A DNA stretch of 64,000 nucleotides from Euphorbia lathyris. Taxonomy: Eukaryota > Streptophyta > Magnoliopsida > Malpighiales > Euphorbiaceae. The translations under genes and the position numbers were made by a program. Within the stretch, counting starts at the first letter, position 1. Each line of letters begins with the position of its first letter. The stretch lies in NCBI RefSeq assembly GCF_963576675.1, contig NC_088917.1, positions 79,780,610 to 79,844,609 on the forward strand. Reading direction: 5' to 3'. The notes under the pieces are model-generated. The model did not search any database. It had not been told where the DNA came from and saw only the letters and a list, made by a program, of their open reading frames with translations. Shown in pieces: positions 1 to 11,068 of the stretch.

Positions 1-531
1 TTTAGTGAAATAATCCACAGCTACTACTACGAACTTGTATTGTCTTTTTGTAGGTGGGAAAGGTCCCACTATGTCAATGCCCCAGATGGCGAATGGCCAA
101 CCTTCCATGATTGGCCTTTGAAGCACTTTGTGTATGTGCGTCTCATTTTTATGTATTTGACAATTGTAGCATTCTTTCACCATTTTCTTGGCATCTTTCT
201 CCGCTGTAGGCCAATAATACCCAGCTAGTCTTGTTTTTCTAAAGATCGTGGCATGCGCCTCATGTGCTCCGCATATTCCTTCATGTAATTCCTATAGGAC
301 GTCTTGTCCCTCTTCTGTCGTTATACATTTTAACCATGGCTGGCTAAAAGACTTTTTGTATAATTGATCCTTTATAATAGCATAATGAGTTACTTTTTTG
401 ACCACCTTTCTGGCTTGTTTCTTGTCTTCGGGAAAAATTCCTTCTTCCAGATATTTTACTATGGCGGTTCTCCAGTCATTTTGGTTTAGTTGAATGATCA
501 CCACTTCTTCTTTATCAAATGTCGGCTTCAT
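1..531 (-). pseudogene. Tat-type integrase, N-terminal part (window-truncated)
   Basis: Minus-strand frames here read as the start of a gypsy integrase. The block 292-531 (79 aa) ends in a stop before the zinc-binding module. The frame then continues through an HHCC-type region (HEGICGAHEAH ... CYNCQ) and reaches GIDIVGPFPP, which carries the first Asp of the DDE catalytic triad, before the window ends. The other two acidic residues are off the window. Integrase inserts the cDNA into host chromosomes. The stop at about 292 separates this part from the upstream polyprotein. Confidence 0.8.
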
Positions 532-559
532 TTTTATGACAAATGGGCATGTGAGCTAT

Positions 560-1391
560 TGCCACTGGTTTTTACTGGAGGCTGCTTAGCTAGATGATCC
601 GCCTCCGTGTTCGTTTCATGTGGGACGTGTATTATTTCCCACTTCACATACTTGCTTTCCAGTATAGACAAGATTTGTTTGGCCTCTCATACAAATTTCA
701 TCAGTATTTCATCTTTGACCTAAATTTTTTTTGTTATTTGATTCACCATTAGTTTTGAATCACTGTATATCACTACATGTGATGGTACTACTTCTTTCAA
801 TAGTTGTATTCCGAGGATTAAGGATTCGTATTCTGCTGCATTATTGGTGACGAAAAAGTCTAATTTGACTGTGTATCAGAGTTGAACATATTCTGGGCCT
901 TTTATTACTACTCCTACCCCTGCTCCTTCTTCTGATGAGGCACCATCTATATGCATTGTCCACTCCTCTTTCTTAACTTTTGGCGATCCTTTGAATTCCT
1001 CTATGAATTCATTAAAGAAATATGCGAGAACCTGGCTTTTCAATATTATTCTTCCTTCATAACGAATGTCAAACTCTCCTAGTCGTATGGACCATTCCAT
1101 CAATCTTCCAGATGTTTCTGGTCACTGCAATACTTTTCTCATTGGTATACCTGTTCGTACTATGACAGTATGTGCTTGAAAATATGGACGTAGGCGGATG
1201 GAAGTGACTACCACCGCCAATGCCATTTTATCTAGCTTTGAATACCTAGTTTCAGCCTCTTTCAATACTTTACTCATATAATATATAGGGTATTGCTGCC
1301 CTTTTTCTTCTCTAATTATGACTGTACATATCACTTTTTCTGTAACTGATATATATAAATAGAGATCCTCACCTTTGGTTGGTCTGCTCAT
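560..1391 (-). pseudogene. Tandem RNase H regions of the Tat element
   Basis: Two RNase H-related blocks follow RT. The first (1122-1391, 89 aa) has DLYLYISVTEKVICTVIIRE and the YYMSKVLKEAETRYSKLDKMAL stretch, typical of the degenerate RNase H attached to RT. The second (from about 1103 leftwards) has WTMHIDGASSEEGAGVGVVI, which resembles the start of the additional RNase H known in Tat elements, including its first catalytic Asp. Stops at 1122 and 876 break the frame. RNase H removes the RNA strand of the RNA:DNA hybrid during reverse transcription. Confidence 0.75.
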
Positions 1392-1506
1392 TAATGGCGG
1401 GTTAGATAAGAATTCTTTAATTCCTTCAAAGGCTTGCTGGCAATCATCATTCCAATCGAAGGATTTTTTTTTCTTTTTGATTACTTCCTAGAAGGGAAGA
1501 CATCGT

Positions 1507-2595
1507 CTAGCGGAGCATGATATGAACCTCCCTAAGGCAACAATCCACCCATTTAGGCGCTGCACTTTCTCGAAGGTTTTTTGGTGGCTTCATTTCTAAC
1601 ACCGCTTTTACTTTTTCAAGGTTAGCCATGACTCCTTGGTGATTAATGATAAAACCTAGAAATTTACTAGACGTGGCACCAAATGTACATTTCTCTGGGT
1701 TAAGTTTAATATTGTGAATTTTTAATACATCGAGTACCTCTTTAATATCTGCCGCATGTTCCTTCATGGTTTTGCTTTTGATGATCATGTCATCAATGTA
1801 TATGGAGAAGTTGTCGCCTTTTTTATCCTCGAAAATTTTGTTCATCATGCGTTGATATGTGGCCCTTGCATTTTTCAAGCCAAAAGGCATTACCTTAAAA
1901 CAATATGTTGCTTGATGCATGATAAATGATGTTTTGATTATATCTTCAAGATGCATAGGTATTTGGTGGTAACTTGATTTCACATCGGTGAAAGAGTAGG
2001 CTTCATATCCTGCCGTTCCATCTACCAAAATATCAATACATGGTAATGGGTAATTATCCTTCGGGCATGCTTTTAGATCCATGAAGTCGATGCACAATCC
2101 ATATGCTCCACCATCTTTTTTGACTAACACCACATTCACCAGCCATTTCGTATAAATTACTTCTTCTATTGCATCCGCCTTCTTGAGTTTTGCAATTTCT
2201 TCTTCTATTGCTTTCTGTCTTTCTGGCCCGTGATTTCTTCTTTTTTGCGTTACTGGTGTAGCTTCTTCCATCGAATTAAGTCTATGAGTAATGAGATCTG
2301 GGCTTACTCCTTTTAATATTTCATTATCACTAGAGAACACTTCTTGGGACTCTATGAGCGTTTGCTTAATTGCCTCCTTAACTTCTGGGCGTAGCCCTTT
2401 TGCGATCTTTACTCTTTTTCCTTCAGAGATTAAGCATGTCTCCGTTTCTCCTAAGGCGGATGTGGGCATACTATCTTCTTCATACTCATCATCGTTTTCC
2501 TGGGGACGTATGTTTAGGGACACCATATAGGTCTCTTGAGCCATTTTTTGGCTCCCTTTGATCATTATGCCGCCTTTCTCAGTGGGCACGTACAT
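1507..2595 (-). pseudogene. Tat-type reverse transcriptase
   Basis: This 362-aa minus-strand reading frame runs from the protease-RT linker into the RT palm and fingers. Visible motifs are CIDFMDLKACPKDNYPLP, FTDVKSSYHQIPM, CFKVMPFGLKNARATYQ and the catalytic YIDDMI (about 1785-1803), then EKCTFGATSSKFLGFII. YIDD replaces the commoner YVDD and keeps both Asp residues. The frame leaves the RT thumb near 1560 and ends at a stop. RT copies the element RNA into cDNA. The domain looks almost intact although its neighbours are broken. Confidence 0.88.
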
Positions 2596-2859
2596 GGTCA
2601 GATGGCGTATTGATATTAGGGCGGCTGTCTCAGAAAGAAAAGTTCATCCTACAATAACGTTATATCCTAGCCGTCCATCCAAGATAGTAAATTCTTGCTC
2701 TCCTTTCCAGGTCTGGTTCCCATCTGTGAGTTTGCATTCCAACATTACATGGCCTTTGGTTTGGACGTATGTCCGGTGACTCCTAAGATCTCCACAACAG
2801 AGCTTCGACCTGTATTGGATTTATTTTTGATTTTGTGAATCTCCTTGTAATGACATTAC

Positions 2860-3350
2860 ACGAACTTCATGTATCGATCATGACACGTTTCATATCCCAT
2901 CCTTCAATGTTCATCATGATCACTAATGCATCAGTATGGGGACCACTGGCGGATCCTGCTTCTGCAAACGGTCTATTAAGAGCTACTTCATCAGAATCCT
3001 GCATCTCTGCCTTTTTCGCGGGTGGCTGATACCCTGGTCCTCCTGCAATAACGTTGATCACCCCTTTGCCTTTGCCTTTGCTTCCTTCCTTTTCTTTTTT
3101 TGTCACTTTGTTTGTTTTGAATGAACTTGACGAACACCCCGCGTTCAATCAATTTTTTGATTTCTTTATCTAGTGCAAGACATCTATTAGTGTCATGGCC
3201 CTGTCGTCTATGGAACCTGCAATACGCCTCCATGTTTTTTCCCATAGAGATATGTTGTTTTCCTCTGAAATCTGGGTATGTGACATCTCGTTTGAATTTA
3301 CTTTTCTCGAGCCATGTCAAAACTTCATTCCTAGGGGCGTTGAGAGGCAT
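2860..3350 (-). pseudogene. Gag zinc knuckle and aspartic protease of the Tat element
   Basis: Two overlapping minus-strand frames cover this stretch. One (2991-3350) has YCRFHRRQGHDTNRC, the CxxHxxxGHxxxxC nucleic-acid-binding knuckle usual in Tat gag. The other (2867-3148) leads into the protease: DALVIMMNIEGWDMKRVMIDT, where a stop replaces the Gly of the DTG active site (codon TGA) before SSCNVIT continues in the same frame. A frameshift joins the two frames. The protease would process the polyprotein; here its catalytic triplet is interrupted. Confidence 0.8.
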
Positions 3351-3422
3351 GAAATGTGATCCACCTTTGGAGACGCATTTTCTCCTGGTATCCGCCCATC
3401 TTCCATCAGCCCACCTGTTATC

Positions 3423-4259
3423 TCATCTGTTGGATCGTACATCCGCCCACTTGTTTTCGTGCCTGGTAGATCCGCCATGATCTCTCCTTTCTGGTGAATT
3501 CTGGCTTGACAACTCATTGTTTTTATTGATGTCGTCAATCTCCATGAATATTTTGCATCGTTCCACTAATTCCACCATTGTTTTTGGTTTATGGATAACC
3601 AATTTTTCCTGCAGTCGTTTACACCTTGTATTTTTTACTATGGCTTCTACCACTGTATTCACATCAACGTCCATTATATCTGTGCATAAGTCATTGAATC
3701 GGTTGATGTATGTTCTTAACGGTTCGCCCTCCTTATGCTTTAGATCATACAATGTTCTATTGGACACTTTACATGGAATGCTACCTGCAAACTTTGCACA
3801 AAATTCTCTGCTTAGCTCTTCCCAGCTATTTATGGATCCGGCTGCTAAGGATTCAAACCAACCATAAGCTGATCCGCTCAGTGTTGTAGAAAACATTCTA
3901 CAAAGGATCCCTTCATTTGCTCCTCCTAGGTCCATCAGCTCCCTGTACTTCCTTACGTGTGCCTCAGGGTTTTCTGCTTTCTTCTATTATGGTAGGTTGG
4001 AGGTTTTGTAGCGGCCATCTGTCTTGAATCCCACGATATATGCAGAAAAAGGCGAGTGCCTATTTACTTGATGGGCGTATCGCTCTTCGTTCTGTTTTTG
4101 CTTCCGGGTTTCCTCTTGGAATCGGGCCTCTACTGCCGCTGTAAATCTATCTGGAGAAAGAGATTCGGCATCTTTATTTTTATTGGTATTTTCTCGTGAT
4201 CTAGGCGAATGCCTGTTACGTGATCTTGATCTATCTCTTGGTTCAGAATCGTTCGACAT
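3423..4259 (-). pseudogene. Gag (capsid region) of the Tat element
   Basis: The block 3987-4259 begins MSNDSEPRDRSRSRNRHSPR, a basic Arg/Ser-rich N-terminus. After one or two stops the same frame resumes with NPEAHVRKYRELMDLGGANE and runs to 3423. It includes YGWFESLAAGSINSWEEL and FCAKFAGS, the retrotransposon gag core (WF..L......W..L...F...F). Gag builds the virus-like particle. The ATG at 4259 is the first after the primer-binding region and is the likely start. Confidence 0.82.
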
Positions 4260-4553
4260 TGGATTCGCGTTGACGCCGCCTTCATGAGGTTATTGTTGTG
4301 CCAACACTTTTCTAGCTCGCTCCATTACGTCATTCCTATTCATAATGTTACGTGCTCTCTCAGCAGATTCATTGCCTAGCTCTCATCGGACGGATTCCAC
4401 CATTTGATCAAAGAATGACTCCGGAGACCATTCATGTGAGGGATGCACTGTGCCATCAGGATGTGGTATGATTTGTTCGAGGGGACTGCTATTGGGATTG
4501 TCTGAAGATATGTTTTTGAATGTTCGTCGTGTAACCCTATTACTATTAGGATT

Positions 4554-4572
4554 CCACGCTCACCACAACAAT
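4554..4572 (-). promoter_or_regulatory. Primer-binding region of the Tat element
   Basis: On the minus strand the LTR ends in GATATCA. It is followed directly by ATTGTTGTGGTGAGCGTGGA, which matches the segment at the same place in the 48153-52937 relative (ATTGGTGCGGTGATCGTGGA). Conservation at the LTR edge marks it as the tRNA primer site. I cannot assign the tRNA by eye. Confidence 0.6.
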
Positions 4573-5157
4573 TGATATCGTACCGATTTATCTGCACCGT
4601 AAAGCGTCCCTATGAGACGCCGTTGTATTCGGTCGGGGGCACTCCGATGCCAAAGTCTGCAAACTTCTTAAGAGAATAAACGGAATTCACAAAATAAAGC
4701 TAAGTAAGGTGAGTAAGTGTACCTCTACTGTCATGTTTCAAGGGTATTTATATAGTTCTGAGTGATAACCGTAATAACTTTCACTTAATACCCTCTTATT
4801 AAAGAGTAATGCTCTTTTAATGTAGTTCAACTCTATCTCTTAACCTCTGTACTCTGACGAGGTTTCGGGATGTCATTAATGCTGGTTAATGTTCGTGAGT
4901 TACTTCGTGTAGTCATTTATCCACTTTAGAGGCGAATCCATTCATAAGGCGGATCTCTTATCTTCTTGGGCGGACCCTCTGATAAGGATCTATTATGTTA
5001 CATTTGGACAGCTTGTGGCGGATCGCAAGGAGGTCTCCTCAAGACGGCACCGTTTCTTTGATCAGGTATTTCTTGATCCTGCTTTTTCTCCTCTTAAGCC
5101 TTTCCCTAAAGGAATATTTTCATTCTGGTCCTTCATGTTTCATTGCGGATGTTATCA
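4573..5157 (-). repeat. 5' LTR of the Tat element (585 bp)
   Basis: On the minus strand this runs TGATAACATCC ... CGATATCA with TG/CA ends. A TATA box (CTATATAAATA, about 4745-4757) precedes the presumed RNA start. The segment near 4620-4680 (GACTTTGGCATCGGAG ... CCCCCGACCGAA) closely resembles the end of the 48153-48901 LTR. The flanking 5-mer is ctccc (5158-5162); its partner should lie left of the window. Confidence 0.8.
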
Positions 5158-5889
5158 CTCCCTTTTTCTGTTTCCCTTTTTTTTTCGCATTTTTCTTTAT
5201 TCTCTCTTTTGTTGTTTTAATCGATAACTGAAAGAGGTTTTAGAATGTAATAAAATATAACTTAAGGAATATGTATTTTTCCATGACGGATTAGAAATAG
5301 TTATTTTTATTTTTATATTATTCCATGACGCAACAAGTTTTATAGTATTAGAACTTTTTTTTTTTTTGAAGAATATTGGAGTTTAAAACTTTACAAATAG
5401 AAGCCTATGATTTTTAAAGTTTGCAGTTAACGTATCTGAGTCAATTTTCAACGAAATAATACTTGTAGTTTTTTTAATTTACAAAATTAGTTTTTGTAAT
5501 CACTTCAAATTATTAATATTTGAGTTAAATAGTTACTCCAATAATTTTTGAGTTTGCAAACTGTACAAACCAAACCATATATATCTTTTTTATAAACTTT
5601 TTAATCATGGGGCTGTTTTTGTGAATCGATAAAATGACAATTTTAATTTTTATATTTTCACTTAATTAATTATCCAATACATAATATTAATATTATATAT
5701 GGTCCATAAAAAGCAATCCCCTTATCTATCATGTGGAAATAATTTTCATGGTCTTTATACCAAGTCAAGTTAATGGCTCCAAAACACCTTCCATCAATAG
5801 CTGCCAGTGGAATTTCTTATATGATTTTTAACTATATACTAAAAAAATAAATTAATAGACTGTGGTTCTCAATTTTTAGATTTAAAATT
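5158..5889. other. AT-rich intergenic DNA, no gene seen
   Basis: AT-rich sequence with poly-T runs (for example near 5350). I see no coding frame, RNA gene or clear repeat. A short segment near 5697-5760 (tggtccataaa, atgtggaaataatttt) recurs in related form at 62660-62840. Confidence 0.6.
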
Positions 5890-6410
5890 AGGATAATCTG
5901 CAAAAATATCATAATGTTTACTGTAAGAAGCAATTGCACCTATAGCGTTTAAATGGTGCAATTATCCTTAACGTATAGTCAAGAGCAAATTTACTCCTAA
6001 CATTGACAAGTTGAACCCATTTTATACATTATTATAAAGCACAGATGTTTTATTCCTTATTCTGCAACAATTTCATATCAGTCGATTCTAAAAAAATGAT
6101 TTCATATTTTTTTGTGATTTAATAATAGAATTGAAGATTAATATTTATAAATTCGGTAAAATATTCAATTTTTTTTATCGAACTCATAAAAAAGACAATA
6201 TTTTCATTTTTATTTTTTCACATCTAATTATATGTTTATGATCTGTTACTAATGAGTGATCAAATGACGCACATGTAAAATGTAGATTACAAGATTCATG
6301 ACCGAAAATGCAGTTTGATAGATTATTTATCAAATTGATCCAACTTGTCAATGTTAGGAATAAAATTATTCCTGTTTATAAACATTAGGGGCATTTTTAC
6401 ACCTTATCCT
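5890..6410. mobile_element. MULE-like MITE, copy 1
   Basis: A non-coding element of about 520 bp with imperfect terminal inverted repeats: ggataatctgcaaaaat at the left, and the inverse of gcatttttacaccttatcc at the right. It is flanked by tttaaaatta at 5881-5890 and again at 6410-6419, a 9-10 bp duplication of Mutator size. Two more copies are at 53056-53635 and 54124-61048 (interrupted). Shared internal words include 'aacattgacaagttg' and 'gattaatattt'. Confidence 0.72.
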
Positions 6411-6430
6411 TTAAAATTATTCCTAAATTG

Positions 6431-6431
<1 letters not shown>

Positions 6432-6474
<43 letters not shown>
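6432..6474. repeat. (TA)n microsatellite
   Basis: An uninterrupted TA dinucleotide run of about 43 bp, followed by a G6 run. Confidence 0.95.
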
Positions 6475-6476
<2 letters not shown>

Positions 6477-7625
6477 GGGGCTTCTTAATGGAGAGTGTCA
6501 AATTATCTCCATCTATGGCCATTGGATCAAAATCCAATGGTCCATGATTTAAGTTGTGATTTAATATTAAAATAAGTTTTACCTGAAGACATGTCAGTTG
6601 TAACTTGGAATATTGTGTTTTAGAAACGTTTTCTCTTTCCTCATGATTTATTCCAACTTCTAAGATATAACCAACTTTCAAGAAATATCTTTTTACTTCG
6701 GATGCTTTTATTTCGCATAAGAAGACGTCTTCTTTTGAGTAATTTTGTATCTGTCTTATCAATGTTATATGCATTAAATTTATTTCTCCTAATAAATGAT
6801 TATTTATTGGGAATATGAAAAACTTGATATTGAAAATGTACAACATTATTTATGAAAATCAAATACATTATTATTTATATAGGGGTTATCTCCATTTTTA
6901 TATCTCTTTTTCTTTTTTTCATTCAACTCTTTTTTTTTCCTAATTTTATCTTCTAAACATCAGCACCCTACCTCTTTCTCTTATTTCTTTTTTCTTCAAC
7001 AGCTCCTTTTTTTTTTCTTTTTCAGACACCTCTCCTCCTTTTTCTGTTTTCTTCTCCTCTGGATCCTCCCCCCTTAAGTCCTACAACTCTTTTTTTTATA
7101 GAAATTGGGACGAGACAGAACTAGAGCGGGGTGAACACCCATGATCCAAGAACTGTCAAACCCGCAATATATTAAAAAAGGAAAAATATGAACGTTTGAA
7201 CAAGAGGAGAGGAAAGAACAAACAAAAAGAAGAGGGGAGGAGAAAAGTTTAGAGAAACACAAATGAGAAATATTGCAAATGTCATCATTGATAAAACCAC
7301 TCTTTTAATTTATTATATATTTTTTTTATTATCTTCATAAATCATACCCCATTTTTTCCACACCCTCTATCTCTTAACTTTTTTTAAAAAAAAAAAATTT
7401 GGTCTTCTAATTAATGGTGTTGTCCTCCTAATTATTACCTCCATCTCTTGTCTATGCACTTTCTCTTTTCAAGTCTCCTCCTCTCTTTCTTCCATATTTT
7501 TTTCTTTTATTGATTTTCTTGTTTTAACTTAAAATTAAGTAATAATAAGTGTCATGGAATTAGGCAAACTAAAAACTAATAATAATATAAAAAACGATGT
7601 AAATTATGAAAACACTAATAAAAAA
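6475..7625. other. AT/pyrimidine-rich intergenic DNA, no gene seen
   Basis: Long pyrimidine-rich tracts (6890-7070, 7370-7520) and AT-rich DNA. Near 7085-7180 a short less AT-rich patch (gacgagacagaactagagcg) looks like a fragment of an unrecognised repeat. No convincing coding frame. Confidence 0.5.
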
Positions 7626-8288
7626 AGGCCTAATGCTTCTCCAGCCCCCTTAACTTGCCCAAATTGATCATTTTACCCCCTCAACTCATTGAATGTCCTA
7701 TTTACCCCCTTAACTCCATAAAAGTGGTATTTCTCACCCCCCCAACTTGTCCATTTATCCCCCCAACTCATAGAATGTTCTATTTACCCCCTTAACTCCA
7801 TAAAAGTGGTATTTTTCACCCCGTACAATCCGTTATCGAAGCCTAAATTGATAACTTTTTTTAAACGTTAAACCTTTATTTATACTATTTTGTATGTGGG
7901 ACCTAAATTGATACTCCCCCAAAAATCATAGGCCTATTTTGGTACATTAACTTGTTTATATTAATGTTCTTGTTATTTGTATTTTTTATTCGTTCTTTCT
8001 CTTTTCAACTTTTTTTGACTACTATAAAAGGATAAGAAATACCATTTTTATGGAGTTAAGAGGGTAAATAGGATCATAAGTGGTGAGAAATACCATTTTT
8101 ATGGAGTTAAGGGGGTAAATAGGATATTTGATGAGTTGAGAAGGAGTAAAATGACAAATTTGGACAAGTTAAGGGGGTGAGAAATACCATTTTTATGGAG
8201 TTAAGGGGGGTAAATAGGACATTCGATGAGTTGGAGAGGTAAAATGACCAATTTGGACAAGTTAAGGGGGCTGGAGAAGCATTAAGCC
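7626..8288. mobile_element. Long-TIR / foldback DNA transposon, non-autonomous, 9-bp TSD
   Basis: The left end reads ggcctaatgcttctccagcc and the right end is its inverse (ctggagaagcattaagcc). Each arm of about 220-260 bp contains repeated modules: 'ccccttaactccataaaagt' on the left and its complement 'atggagttaaggggg' on the right. The arms surround an AT-rich centre of about 170 bp. The flanks are aataaaaaa at 7617-7625 and 8289-8297, a 9-bp duplication that suits a Mutator-like origin. No transposase frame is present. Confidence 0.72.
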
Positions 8289-8529
8289 AATAAAAAAGGA
8301 TGGATATCAAGAGCTTGTGCTTTGAATTCACGAGAGTCTGAAATCGGTATGTTTTCTTTGTTCGGTTTTTCCACATTTTCATACTACTAAGACATGGAGC
8401 CGTGTCTAGCTTTTCTCATCGTGTTCCAAACCGTGATGTCGTACGACGAAATGTGGGACCCATCTACAACATGCTGAGCAAAGATAACTATAATTTCATC
8501 ACGATGATCGAAAAATTCTGTGCTAAAAG
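8289..8529. other. Short non-repetitive spacer
   Basis: About 240 bp less AT-rich than its surroundings, between the TIR element and the foldback repeat. The minus strand is open over HRDEIIVIFAQHVVDGS..., which might be a worn coding fragment, but I recognise no family. Confidence 0.3.
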
Positions 8530-9692
8530 TAACATAACATAATGTAACATGAGATAACGTAACATAACTTAAAGTGATGTAACATACATGACATGACATG
8601 ACGTAATGTAAAATAACGTAAGGTGACATAACGTGATGTAATATAATGTGACATAACGTAACGTAACATAACGTGACATAACGTGACATGACATGACGTG
8701 ACGTGACGTGACGTGACGTGACGTGACGTAACGTAACGTGACGTGACATGACGTAACGTAACGTGACGTGATGTAACATGATGTAACATAACATTACGTG
8801 ACCAAACATAACTTGACATGACATAACGGAACATGATGTAACATGATGTAACATGACATGACTTGACGTAACGTCACGTCACGTCACGTCACGTAATATA
8901 ACGTAACGTAACATGACGAGACTTAATGTAATGTCACGTAACGTAACATAACATAACGTAACGCAACATAACATAACATAACCTAATGTGACGTAGCGTA
9001 ATGTCACATCACGTTACGTTATGTCACGTAACGTGATGTAACATAATGTAACATGAGTGACATAACGTAACGTGATGTGGAGTAACGTAATGTGACGTGA
9101 CATAACGTGACGTGACGTGACATAACTTAATATAGTAATGTAACATTGCACTCCATGCAATTGATTTATATCCTCACACAAACGTAACGTAACGTAACGT
9201 AACGTAACGTAATGTAATGCAACGTAACATAACATAACGTAACGTAACTTAATAATTTAAATAAGGATTATAAGCTCAATTTATAAATCCTTAGGTTTTT
9301 TATTTCTTTAAACTTTCCTTTATTTATAAACAATCATTGAGCTTAAAATTTGTAATGTAACGTAAAAAATATAAGCTCATATATAAATCCTTAGGATTGT
9401 AAGCTTAATCTATAAATCCTTAAGGTTATAATCTCAGCCTATAAATCTTTAGGATTATAAGCTAAATTTGTAAATCCTTATGATTGTAAGTTCAATTTAT
9501 AAATCTTTAGGATTGTAAGGTCAACTTGTAAATTCTTAGGTTTTTTTTTGTTTTTTTAAGCTTTCATTTATTTATAAACAATTATTCAGCTTACAATCCA
9601 TAATGTAACGTAATAAATATAATATTTATTTATAAATCATTAGGATTGTAAGCTCAATCAAAGATTTATTGGTTGAGCTTACAATCCTAATG
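8530..9692. repeat. Left arm and centre of a foldback element (ACGTAAC-rich)
   Basis: 8530-9250 is a degenerate tandem array of 5-mers such as acgta, acgtg and acata (long run of gtgac units near 8695-8730). 9250-9692 holds repeated 'aaatccttaggattgtaagctcaa' type units. The arm's inverse appears at 47666-47908 on the far side of the inserted element. Removing that element restores a palindrome centred near 9651-9683 (aagctcaatc ... ggttgagctt). Open minus-strand frames here (HVTSRHVTS...) only translate the repeat. Confidence 0.75.
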
Positions 9693-11068
9693 TGATGCAG
9701 ATCGGGTTCGGGACATATTAGTTTTGATCGTAAACTAACAAAGAGTTTCTTCTCAAGCTAAACTTAAAGGAGTGAATCCCGGGTTTGACGGACTAAACCG
9801 TAGGAAATCAAAGATTCCCCGTTGTTGAAGGTTTCAAACATTAACAAACTTCAATGAAGAAGAAGATATATTTTGTATTGATAAAAGTTGCTTCTTACAA
9901 TGGAAAGGATGAATTTATATCATCCAAGACCTAAAGATGAAATTACAATAAAGGGTAATTACTTATAACTAAATAGATAAACCTTAAAAGGGTAAGGTGG
10001 GGTAAGGGAAAACAAGTGGCAAACTAGCAAATAAGAGCTAAAGATAAAACAACAATTATTAATGGCAAAACAGTAAATATAGTGGGCAGGCTGGTGTCAG
10101 ACTTGTTCCCCCTTGGTGAGCAAGTAATCGCTATTCTCCTTGGTGAGCAAGTAATCCCAAGCCCCCTTGGTGAGCAAGAAATCCCAAAAGTAGATCCACC
10201 GAGGTAGATACGTCGAGTGGATCCGCCAATGTAGATACATCGATTAGATCCGCCGAAGTAGATACAAGGAGTAGATACACCGACGTAGAAACAACAAGTA
10301 GATACGTCGACGGGGATACGACAAGTAGATACGCTGATGTAGATACCTCGAGTAGATACATCGAAGTACATCCGCCTAAGAAGATACTTGAGGGAGATAC
10401 GTCGAAGGAGATCCCCCCACATAGATGCTTGAAGGAGATACATTCAAAGTTGGTACATTGAAGTAGATCCGCCCAGGGGATATTGGAAGTAGATATGTCG
10501 ATGAGTAGATCCGCCCAAGTAGATGCCTGAATGAGATACATCGACGTAGATCTGCTAAAAGGATACTTGAGGGAGATATGTTGAAGTAGACATGTTGGAG
10601 GGGATCCCCCTAAGTAGATGTTGGAAGGAGATCCGTCGAGGTAGATACACTGAGGTAGATACTTCGAGGAGATCCATCGAAGTAGATCCATCGAGTAGAT
10701 CCATCGACGAGATCCATCGATGAGATCCGTCGATGAGATCCATCGGTGAGATCCATCGATGAGATCCATCGAAGAGATCCGTCGAAGGAGACCCATCGGT
10801 GAGATCCATCGATGAGATCCATCAATGAGATACGTCGAAGGAGATCCATCGGTGAGATCCATCGACGAGATCCATCGACGAGATCCATCGACGAGATCCA
10901 TCGAAGGAGATCCGTCGAAGGAGATACACCTAAAAGTAAAGATACACTGGGACTTTAGGTACGTCTTCCTCCTCTTCTGAATCACTTTCCCCACATACCT
11001 GACGAAATTTGTTGTCTTGCTACTTCCTTAACCTGGACTTGGAATTTGTTGAAAAGATGTCCGCATCA
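9693..11068 (-). repeat. 3' LTR of element C (1376 bp)
   Basis: TG...CA ends with short TGATG/CATCA inverted termini. The left third resembles the LTRs of element F (gatcgtaaactaacaaag, ggagtgaatccc, ttgttgaagg). A TATA-like site lies at about 9911-9921 (on the minus strand GATATAAATTC). The right half is dominated by a minisatellite. The adjoining polypurine side on the minus strand is AAGAAAGAGAGTA. Confidence 0.82.
10190..10930. repeat. GATCC(A/G)TCGA-type minisatellite inside the LTR
   Basis: Short tandem units of about 12-15 bp, such as gagatccatcgat, gagatccgtcgaag and gtagatacgtcgaa, form two zones: gtagata(c/t) units in 10190-10660 and gagatcc units in 10660-10930. All three frames stay open on one strand, giving long artefactual frames (MDLVDGSRRWISS...). 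The same array is in the second LTR at 46882-47520 with a different unit number. Confidence 0.85.

Larger units (their letters stand above)
1..5157 (-). mobile_element. Ty3/gypsy LTR retrotransposon, Tat lineage, cut by window start
   Basis: A minus-strand gypsy element that runs off the left edge. Reading leftwards from its 5' LTR (4573-5157) come a primer site, gag, a CCHC-like knuckle, protease, reverse transcriptase, two successive RNase H regions and the start of integrase. The rest of integrase and the 3' LTR lie outside the window. The order protease-RT-RNaseH-integrase is that of Ty3/gypsy. The doubled RNase H and the RT stretch DLKACPKDNYPLP point to the Tat (Retand/Ogre-like) lineage; that assignment rests on family knowledge. 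Every coding block has stops or frameshifts, so the copy is inactive. A shorter relative lies at 48153-52937. Confidence 0.92.

Noticed and set aside
40..228. Plus-strand 62-aa frame at the window start
   Set aside because: Opposite strand of the Tat integrase.
6397..6846. 149-aa minus-strand frame ending in IYIYIYI
   Set aside because: Ends in the (TA)n run, has no recognisable domain and lies in AT-rich DNA; no sister copy.
8695..8735. Possible CRISPR-like or telomere-like array
   Set aside because: Continuous short 5-mers without spacers, and the unit is not the plant telomere repeat.
8387..9235. Minus-strand frames rich in HVTSRHVTLRYV
   Set aside because: Translations of the ACGTAAC/ACGTGAC simple repeat; stop codons are absent because of the repeat composition.
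10131..10994. 287-aa minus-strand open frame (MGKVIQKRRKTYLKS ... MDLVDGSRRW repeats)
   Set aside because: It translates the GATCC(A/G)TCGA minisatellite of an LTR; several frames are open at once and the copy in the second LTR has different frames.
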